Of a stretch of DNA of 34,175 nucleotides, positions 29,494 through 34,175 are shown piece by piece. This DNA is from a virus. The notes beneath the pieces were generated by a model that saw only the letters and a list, made by a program, of their open reading frames with translations, was not told the origin of the DNA and did no database searches. The position numbers and the translations under genes were made by a program. The stretch spans positions 1 through 34,175 of IMG/VR virus record IMGVR_UViG_3300021085_002202; one strand, given 5' to 3'. Within the stretch, counting starts at the first letter, position 1. Each line of letters opens with the position of its first letter.

Positions 29494-30552
29494 ATGGCGA
29501 AGTTTAACCGAGGAGATGTCTCGGAAGGAATATTGGCTGCAGCAATCACTGCTAGATTCCTATCGAAGACAAAGAGAATCAATGACACCGATGTCACATC
29601 TGTGATACGGAAACTTGCGCGTCCAGCAAATATGGGTTCGAAGGGTCTGACCTCTACATCTTACTTCACCTCCGCGAACGAAAATCCAAAGATTAACGAT
29701 GAAGTCTGTTGTGTCATTAACTTGGCAGAGATCAATATGCAGGCTTTGACCGACCTCACGATCTACCAACAGAAAGAAATAAGAGATATTGTAACAGCCA
29801 GTGCTGCATTTGCAAACGGACTGTATGTAATGCAGTGGGCAGACTTAATGTATACCAACAACCAGAAAAACAAGATCGAAGTCTTATCTGAAGGGTTGAT
29901 GGATCAAACTGGAACAAAGGTAGATCTCAAGATACGAATAGACGACAAACCTTGTTCTATTGGTATCTCTCTGAAATATGGAGACGTGAAGCAATTCGGT
30001 CAGGTTGGTGGCTCTAGTTTTAAGAGTATGAAGAGTTTGTTCGAACCTCTTGGTGTAAAATTCAGCACAGATTTCGAGAACAAGTATACCGACAAAATAT
30101 CTAAAAGAGAGATAGCTGACGGTCTAACAATGGCGTATTCCGAAGCAGTGACACAAATGAACAAAAAGCAACAAAAGGTTCTGTTGAAATCTCTGGCTGA
30201 CTTTATGAAATATCATGCCACGCTGAATGAAGATGAGGTTGCCCTTGTCCAGCTGAATCGATCTGAAGCAGGTGTATACGATTTTGGTAAACTAGAACAA
30301 AAGCTGATGGGTCAAGAAGTCGAACTAGAACTGACTGACGGTATAACTGAGAAATTGGCTGGATATGCTGGGAGCAATAAGATCCCGAAGATAAATTTCC
30401 GAATCAAAAGAAACAATGAAATCCTGTTCACCATCAGATTGAAACTTGAAGGTAACAGGATAAATTCAAAGGGCAAGAGATTACCGCTTGTCGTCAGAAA
30501 CTACATTGAAAAAGGCAAGGCAACAACCCAGTTGTTGATGGAAACAAGTTAA
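29494..30552 (+). CDS. Conserved phage protein, unknown; weak PD-(D/E)XK-like motif
   Basis: This 352-aa soluble protein begins MAKFNRGDVSEGILAAAITA. About residues 142-170 contain TKVDLKIRIDDKPCSIGISLKYGDVKQFGQVGG, where Asp and the later Ser-x-Lys could form a nuclease-like D...SxK core. The helical middle (KQQKVLLKSLADFMKYH) and a beta C-terminal domain follow. I recall proteins like this in cyanophages and related phages without known function. The Tyr-Lys end of the upstream cyclase forms a TATAAATA box just before its ATG. The final TAA shares bases with the stop of the convergent gene. Confidence 0.45.
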   Translation: MAKFNRGDVSEGILAAAITARFLSKTKRINDTDVTSVIRKLARPANMGSKGLTSTSYFTSANENPKINDEVCCVINLAEINMQALTDLTIYQQKEIRDIVTASAAFANGLYVMQWADLMYTNNQKNKIEVLSEGLMDQTGTKVDLKIRIDDKPCSIGISLKYGDVKQFGQVGGSSFKSMKSLFEPLGVKFSTDFENKYTDKISKREIADGLTMAYSEAVTQMNKKQQKVLLKSLADFMKYHATLNEDEVALVQLNRSEAGVYDFGKLEQKLMGQEVELELTDGITEKLAGYAGSNKIPKINFRIKRNNEILFTIRLKLEGNRINSKGKRLPLVVRNYIEKGKATTQLLMETS

Positions 30553-30923
30553 TTTCGAGTAAACTTCTGTTTCTCTCGCTTCATCCTAGCAAGTAACATC
30601 TTTCGCTGAGAATACCATTGATTCTTAGAACCATACTCGCATCGTAACCACAAGATCTTTCGATTTACTAGGAATGTTGGTAGGTGAAATGCATTGCCCC
30701 AATGTAAAGCAATGTATGGGACTCGGTATGAACGATATCCACTAATGAGTCCAAATGAAATGAATGGCAACTTAATGCCTCTGAATCTTGAAACGCGATA
30801 GAAAGAGTTTACATACCATCCCTGCTCTATCCAATTCTTACGCACAATGTGACATGGGTGAAACTCGTTGAAGTCTCCTCCCTTGGGATAATGTGTGCTT
30901 TTGAAGTAGTAATGTTTCTCCAT
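30549..30923 (-). CDS. Basic aromatic-rich protein of unknown function
   Basis: This 124-aa protein starts at the ATG at 30923 (MEKHYYFKSTHYPKGGDFNE). The longer frame to 30956 runs through a hairpin and is not used. It is Arg/Lys/Tyr/Trp-rich (FRGIKLPFISFGLISGYRSYRVPYIALHWG, ILWLRCEYGSKNQWYSQRKMLLARMKREKQK). It has no membrane span longer than about 15 residues. It may bind nucleic acid through its basic C-terminus, but no family is recognised. It is convergent with the 352-aa gene, overlapping 4 nt. Confidence 0.5.
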   Translation of the reverse strand: MEKHYYFKSTHYPKGGDFNEFHPCHIVRKNWIEQGWYVNSFYRVSRFRGIKLPFISFGLISGYRSYRVPYIALHWGNAFHLPTFLVNRKILWLRCEYGSKNQWYSQRKMLLARMKREKQKFTRN

Positions 30924-30930
30924 AGAAGTT

Positions 30931-30948
30931 GGGGAGCCGAAGCCCCCC
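30931..30948 (-). terminator. UUCG-loop hairpin between two leftward genes
   Basis: On the minus strand GGGGGGC-TTCG-GCTCCCC forms a 7-bp stem (one G:U pair). There is no T-run after it, so it may be a processing or attenuation element rather than a full terminator. Confidence 0.5.
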
Positions 30949-30957
30949 TTCCCCAAA

Positions 30958-31215
30958 TTACTGCGCTAGAGCAGCATAACCAGCAGCGATAACTGCTTTG
31001 GTTGGTTGACCCAAACGATAGAAGTCAGACTTCGCTCGTCCACGCGAACCTTTGCGACCTTCGTTCAGATGGATCGCATATCCCTTACGACGAAGCGCAT
31101 ATACCACATTGTGTGGGTTAGCAACACCGAAACGTGAAGAGATTTGTGAAGCGGTAAGAGTATCACCGCTCATGAATGTCGCTAGAGCGCGATCTTGTGC
31201 AGTTGTAGTTTTCAT
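30958..31215 (-). CDS. Small winged-helix-like DNA-binding protein
   Basis: This 85-aa protein starts at ATG 31215 (MKTTTAQDRALATFMSGDTL) behind a GGAG site. It has a helix-turn-helix pattern LTASQISSRFGVANPHNVVYALRRKGYAIHLN, where helix 3 would read DNA and the beta hairpin (YAIHLNEGRKGSRGRAKSDFYRLG) forms the wing. The length is as in other small phage regulators. Members with almost the same sequence are common in marine T4-like phages. It is in a run of small leftward genes. Confidence 0.7.
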   Translation of the reverse strand: MKTTTAQDRALATFMSGDTLTASQISSRFGVANPHNVVYALRRKGYAIHLNEGRKGSRGRAKSDFYRLGQPTKAVIAAGYAALAQ

Positions 31216-31301
31216 AGTTTTCTCCATAATAAAAATTTAAACAACATTTAGGTTTTAACGTCTTCCGACGATCAGCCACCTCGGCTAATTCAGTATGGTT
31301 C

Positions 31302-31730
31302 TTATTCTGCTGCTTCCTCGATCTCTATCTCATTCCAGATAAAGACCTCAAGGTCATCAGGTTCGAACCCAAATTCTTCAAGGATGGAACTTGTGAAGTC
31401 ATCACCCTCTTCATATTTCTCTTGGATGGTTTCTTCGTTTTCATGGTCACCGTAGAACTCAATATCCTCAGAGACACCATCCCAACAATCACCCAATTCC
31501 CATACGTCATAACAAGGCTCGAATGCCTCACCATCTTTCTGTTCAAGAGCATCCTTTAAATCCTGAACCTCTTCTTCGTTTTGCGGTGTGACGAATATAG
31601 AACCACCGCGCCATAGAGTGCGGACTCCAATAAACTTATTGGTGTCATAGTTTCGAAATGATTCTAACTCCTCGAAAGACTTCTTCCACTTTGGTGATAC
31701 TTGATAGCGTGTTCCAATTTTAATGTCCAC
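31302..31730 (-). CDS. Acidic protein of unknown function, GTG start
   Basis: This 142-aa protein starts at a GTG (31730) preceded by GGAG with good spacing, overlapping the upstream stop by 11 nt. Residues about 50-142 are strongly acidic (NEEEVQDLKDALEQKDGE, DHENEETIQEKYEEGDDF, EFGFEPDDLEVFIWNEIEIEEAAE). The N-terminal 50 residues are balanced and contain KFIGVRTLWRGGSIFVT. High acidity is a feature of DNA-mimic inhibitors of restriction or RecBCD, but no family is recognised. The following 70 nt (31228-31300) contain two small hairpins and no gene. Confidence 0.5.
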   Translation of the reverse strand: MDIKIGTRYQVSPKWKKSFEELESFRNYDTNKFIGVRTLWRGGSIFVTPQNEEEVQDLKDALEQKDGEAFEPCYDVWELGDCWDGVSEDIEFYGDHENEETIQEKYEEGDDFTSSILEEFGFEPDDLEVFIWNEIEIEEAAE

Positions 31731-32025
31731 TTATATACTCCAATAGTCCAATAGCCAAAATTACGCTGATAACAGCATTCAAAATAATGAGAGCACGGTC
31801 GTGCCAAGCGATGGCAACATATGTCCACCCAGCAGTACCAACAATACTGAAAATTAAATCCATGAAGTGAAATCCTGCTGATCGACAAACGACCGCACTG
31901 ATGATCATCGTAGTAGCAAACCACTTAACATACCAATCTAATGTATGTTTAGGTGTAGCAGACTTGAATATTCTGTTAGAGTTTTCTAACTCTTCTTTGG
32001 TTACACTAGGGTCTACTTTAGACAT
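31720..32025 (-). CDS. Small three-span membrane protein
   Basis: This 101-aa protein has a charged N-terminal segment (about 1-28) and three hydrophobic spans: WYVKWFATTMIISAVVC, FHFMDLIFSIVGTAGWTYVAIAW and ALIILNAVISVILAIGLLEYI. The start has a GAGG site, lies inside the end of the metallopeptidase gene (8-nt overlap), and its end overlaps the acidic gene. Similar small proteins (DUF6552-like by memory) are frequent in marine phages and bacteria, with no known role. Confidence 0.55.
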   Translation of the reverse strand: MSKVDPSVTKEELENSNRIFKSATPKHTLDWYVKWFATTMIISAVVCRSAGFHFMDLIFSIVGTAGWTYVAIAWHDRALIILNAVISVILAIGLLEYISGH

Positions 32026-32458
32026 TTAACAGTGCCTCTTTCATAATCTCTTCTTCACGAGCGTATGCATCGATCTCCCAAGGTTGATCGTTATACGGTG
32101 TATTCGTGAAGGTCTCACCTTCCCAGATGACGACATTAACTAAGGTCTGAGCGTCACCAGTCTGCAGCAGTTGCAATCCGACATTTTCTAGGCGACCAGT
32201 AATAATCTGTTGAGCGTGAATAAGTTCGTGAGCAATGTTCCGCATAATATCTTCTTCTGGGAGTGCCTCTCCCTGAACGTGGGTCGCAATCTCAACATCG
32301 ATCTCATCAGTGTCGCCATAACAATACCCACCAGCGTCACCATCACACTTCTTCTTGAATTCAATAGTAACTTCGGTAAGGGAATCTTGTATGCCCAAAA
32401 CAGACCCACAAGCGTGGATATAATCGGAATAATTCGTTTCGTCAGTGGTATAAATCAT
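32018..32458 (-). CDS. Zinc metallopeptidase-like protein (HExxH)
   Basis: This 146-aa protein has H77-E-L-I-H81 in NIAHELIHAQQIITG and a later PWEIDAYAREEEIM, where Glu could be the third zinc ligand. This layout resembles SprT/ImmA-type small zinc peptidases. Three cysteines lie upstream (CGSV, KKKCDGDAGGYCYGD). The target is unknown. It follows a strong host-type promoter (32486-32513), so it is probably expressed early and may act on host proteins. Confidence 0.7.
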   Translation of the reverse strand: MIYTTDETNYSDYIHACGSVLGIQDSLTEVTIEFKKKCDGDAGGYCYGDTDEIDVEIATHVQGEALPEEDIMRNIAHELIHAQQIITGRLENVGLQLLQTGDAQTLVNVVIWEGETFTNTPYNDQPWEIDAYAREEEIMKEALLNV

Positions 32459-32485
32459 AACAATCTCTCTCTCAACTACATAACC

Positions 32486-32513
32486 ATTATACTACAACAG
32501 ATGGAGAAGTCAA
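32486..32513 (-). promoter_or_regulatory. Host sigma70-type early promoter
   Basis: -35 TTGACT (32513-32508, within AGTGCTTGACT), a 16-nt spacer and -10 TATAAT (32491-32486), reading left into the metallopeptidase gene, which starts 28 nt further on. Confidence 0.8.
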
Positions 32514-32520
32514 GCACTAA

Positions 32521-33105
32521 TTACAAATAAATCCAATTAATTTCTGGGTACATATCAATGACTTTCATGCGTTGTTCTTCCCACTCAGCTAATCTATACC
32601 CATCATCGTCCATAAGGTGCTGGTTGTGTAGGTGAACAAAGTCTCCCATGCCTGCGAGATATATCGTCTTGAATCCTTTCTCGGCAGCATCCCACATCGC
32701 CATAGTACCTGACGCCATGGGGAATGGAAGACTCTCGAACGACACATTAGATACCTCGTCTTTTGCATCGAGATAAGTATACACGCACTGTTCGCCTTCA
32801 CCGCTGATCACACAACCATTGTTCGTATACTCATTGACATCTGGATTTGCATAAGCATCCAATCCTAGCATGCTCACAGCTATCTCGCTGGGGATGTGTT
32901 TCCAATCGAGGAATAAACAGTTTCCCTTGTAGTTCCGATAGATGCCATGTTGTGCCAGAGGGTCAGTCGAGACAATCCACTCAAACGGGATACTCTCCTT
33001 ATATGCTAGATTACACCCATATATGGATGACTTTCCAATAAATACGGATAAATCTAGTTGTTCTCTAGATGCCCCATTTCCTAAAATTAAAGCCGAATCA
33101 AACAT
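32521..33105 (-). CDS. DUF115/sialyltransferase-like protein
   Basis: This 194-aa protein begins MFDSALILGNGASREQLDLS, a Rossmann-type start seen in DUF115/MAF and CstI-like sialyltransferases. A second typical part is FPMASGTMAMWDAAEKGFKTIYLAGMGDF near 130-158, followed by LHNQHLM. It is much shorter than Cst-type enzymes, so catalysis is not assured. It is monocistronic between two promoters. Possible roles are transfer of a sialic-acid-like sugar, or use as a sugar-nucleotide-binding protein. Confidence 0.5.
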   Translation of the reverse strand: MFDSALILGNGASREQLDLSVFIGKSSIYGCNLAYKESIPFEWIVSTDPLAQHGIYRNYKGNCLFLDWKHIPSEIAVSMLGLDAYANPDVNEYTNNGCVISGEGEQCVYTYLDAKDEVSNVSFESLPFPMASGTMAMWDAAEKGFKTIYLAGMGDFVHLHNQHLMDDDGYRLAEWEEQRMKVIDMYPEINWIYL

Positions 33106-33121
33106 ATAATATCCTAATCCT

Positions 33122-33129
33122 TATAAATA
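33122..33129 (+). promoter_or_regulatory. T4-type late promoter TATAAATA for the 154-aa gene
   Basis: The site is an exact TATAAATA, 25 nt before the ATG at 33155, which has a GGAG site. Predicted start near 33136. It lies back to back with a possible host-type promoter on the other strand. Confidence 0.7.
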
Positions 33130-33131
33130 TA

Positions 33132-33161
33132 ATTATACACTGGAGACCCCATCAATGCCAA
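33132..33161 (-). promoter_or_regulatory. Possible sigma70-type promoter for the DUF115-like gene
   Basis: -35 TTGGCA (33161-33156), an 18-nt spacer and -10 TATAAT (33137-33132). The -35 lies inside the start of the rightward gene. It is preceded by CTTGGC, close to the CTTGAC seen in other promoters here. Confidence 0.45.
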
Positions 33162-33619
33162 GTTACATACAAAAAAGAACACCGCTCACTGCAGTCACTG
33201 CAGACCATACTATGGTCATATCAGGTGAAGCTACCTCAGAAGAAGCATGGGAGGCGATCAAACTCAAGTTTCCAACATTCAGTGGTGCACGACACTCCGA
33301 AGAACATGTCAAGTATTCAAGACAATTCCTTGAAACAATCGCTATAAACAATCAACGCATAGACAACGACGAAGCAGAGATCTTTAACAAAGTTGCAGAG
33401 ATTGGTATCTGGTTATATATTGAAAACTGCATTCACGACGAAGTTACTCGGATAGTTTCTTGGGACATCGTTGAGTATTTCAGAGATCAAACTGCTTTAA
33501 CTACTGCTGAAACTTGGTTGAAATCATCAAACGTGTTCAACAATCACGCAGAAAGAGCAAACCCCTCGATATACACTGCTGTAGATTTCCACAGACCATA
33601 CAGAGAGCCAGAAGGCTAA
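33155..33619 (+). CDS. Protein of unknown function under a late promoter
   Basis: This 154-aa soluble protein begins MPSYIQKRTPLTAVTADHTM. It contains SEEAWEAIKLKFPTFSGARHSEEHVKYSRQF (helical) and AEIGIWLYIENCIHDEVTRIVSWDIVEYFRDQ. No motif is recognised. It is the only rightward gene in this end of the window and has its own TATAAATA promoter, which suggests a late or virion-linked role. Its stop overlaps the stop of the convergent 73-aa gene. Confidence 0.5.
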   Translation: MPSYIQKRTPLTAVTADHTMVISGEATSEEAWEAIKLKFPTFSGARHSEEHVKYSRQFLETIAINNQRIDNDEAEIFNKVAEIGIWLYIENCIHDEVTRIVSWDIVEYFRDQTALTTAETWLKSSNVFNNHAERANPSIYTAVDFHRPYREPEG

Positions 33620-33837
33620 CTTGATATCTGGCTCATACTCTTTGTAGTGTAACCCTGATCAGCACAGAAGTAATCCAACCACTGGACTGCAGCATCGAAG
33701 TCTGGGTCTTCTAATTCTTCACCAGTCTCTCTCTGTGCTGTGTTCAAGATACCATATATATCGACATCTTCTGCCATGTCCTGTTGCAGAACCACGGTCT
33801 CTGCAAATCCGCATACTCTATCAAATCGATTGTTCAT
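33616..33837 (-). CDS. Small acidic protein, unknown function
   Basis: This 73-aa protein starts at ATG 33837 (MNNRFDRVCGFAETVVLQQD) behind GAGG, which also contains the stop of the upstream gene. A longer frame back to 33939 overlaps that gene and is rejected. It is acidic (QQDMAEDVDIYG, EELEDPDFDAAVQWLDYFCADQ) and probably cytosolic. No family recognised. Confidence 0.5.
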   Translation of the reverse strand: MNNRFDRVCGFAETVVLQQDMAEDVDIYGILNTAQRETGEELEDPDFDAAVQWLDYFCADQGYTTKSMSQISS

Positions 33838-33844
33838 AAAAACC

Positions 33845-34030
33845 TCAACTATTGTAAATACCAAATGTAAGAATTGCATCTCCATACTTATGTAGGGAGG
33901 ATTGAAAGTCCTCATCGCGCATATAGTATGAAGTGACAACCTCTTCTGTTGACTTGCCAGTCTGGCTGTCTATCACATAATGCTCGATGAACCACTTAAA
34001 ATTGTTCTTGGGGTCAGGAAACGGTTTCAT
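33845..34030 (-). CDS. Small protein, unknown function
   Basis: This 61-aa protein begins MKPFPDPKNNFKWFIEHYVI and continues DSQTGKSTEEVVTSYYMRDEDF and HKYGDAILTFGIYNS. No family is recognised. Its ATG overlaps the stop of the upstream gene (ATGA), and its stop is inside the ribosome-binding site of the next, so the three small genes at this end are translationally linked. Confidence 0.5.
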   Translation of the reverse strand: MKPFPDPKNNFKWFIEHYVIDSQTGKSTEEVVTSYYMRDEDFQSSLHKYGDAILTFGIYNS

Positions 34031-34175
34031 ATCAGACGCTCACCGTGTGTCGTGATTTCGGTCATAGAAAGAGAAGCACCCAAACGAGGATCCTTATTCT
34101 TACTACCATTCAACATACGGTCATATGCTCGCTTCAGCTTCGGTGTCAGGAGTTTCAATACATCCTCACCAGACA
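34027..34175 (-). CDS. Partial gene, C-terminal end only (runs off the window)
   Basis: An open frame enters from the right edge and ends at TGA 34029-34027. The visible residues read SGEDVLKLLTPKLKRAYDRM, then KNKDPRLGAS and a final EITTHGERLI. It is coding-like and coupled by ATGA to the next gene. No product can be named from this fragment. Confidence 0.5.
   Translation of the reverse strand, partial: SGEDVLKLLTPKLKRAYDRMLNGSKNKDPRLGASLSMTEITTHGERLI

Noticed and set aside
1-34175. tRNA genes, CRISPR arrays, insertion sequences, integrase or attachment sites
   Set aside because: None seen on reading both strands. The only tRNA-like element is in the tmRNA.

Overview
This window is a segment of a large T4-superfamily (myovirus) phage genome, most likely from a marine phage. 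The virion genes (gp5, gp27, gp53, gp48, gp4, a tail-tube protein, gp26), the replication and late-transcription genes (gp32, gp59, gp33) and repeated copies of the T4-type late promoter TATAAATA support this. PhoH, a NodU/CmcH carbamoyltransferase, radical SAM enzymes, SGNH hydrolases and nucleotide-sugar epimerases match the accessory genes of marine T4-like phages. The host is probably a Gram-negative alphaproteobacterium. That is inferred from a circularly permuted (two-piece) tmRNA whose tag resembles alphaproteobacterial tags, from host-type promoters carrying a CTTGAC -35 box, and from phage genes that only make sense with an outer membrane (curli export lipoprotein, beta-barrel).

Layout. 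(1) 1-3049, minus: baseplate hub and wedge genes gp5 (partial), gp27-like, gp53, gp48. (2) 3092-7055, plus: gp4, an unknown protein, a tail-tube-fold protein, gp26 with an apparent -1 frameshift extension, and an Ala/Lys-rich 477-aa protein that may be the tape measure. Two interlocked late promoters near 3060-3091 drive blocks 1 and 2 in opposite directions. (3) 7134-10917, minus: gp32, gp59, gp33, an epimerase, a SleB-type cell-wall hydrolase and a secreted beta-barrel protein. (4) 10951-11243, minus: the permuted tmRNA gene, under a combined host-type and late promoter. (5) 11274-23490, minus: a densely overlapping accessory block with three radical SAM proteins, a PD-(D/E)XK nuclease, PhoH, a carbamoyltransferase, two SGNH hydrolases, a glycosyltransferase-like protein, a second epimerase and a methyltransferase-like protein. 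It looks like a glycan or surface-decoration pathway. (6) 23596-29489, plus: an eight-gene late operon with two paralogous small membrane proteins, a third membrane-anchored protein, CsgF, CsgG, a curlin-like repeat protein, a FecR-domain protein and a CHASE2 adenylate cyclase. (7) 29494-34175: mostly small phage genes, including a zinc metallopeptidase, a winged-helix-like protein and a DUF115/sialyltransferase-like protein.

The strongest candidates for new biology are the curli-secretion plus adenylate-cyclase operon, the phage-borne two-piece tmRNA with dual promoters, and the G/GT-like frameshift in gp26. Function assignments rest on motifs and recognised family similarity read by eye. 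No database search or structure prediction was run.
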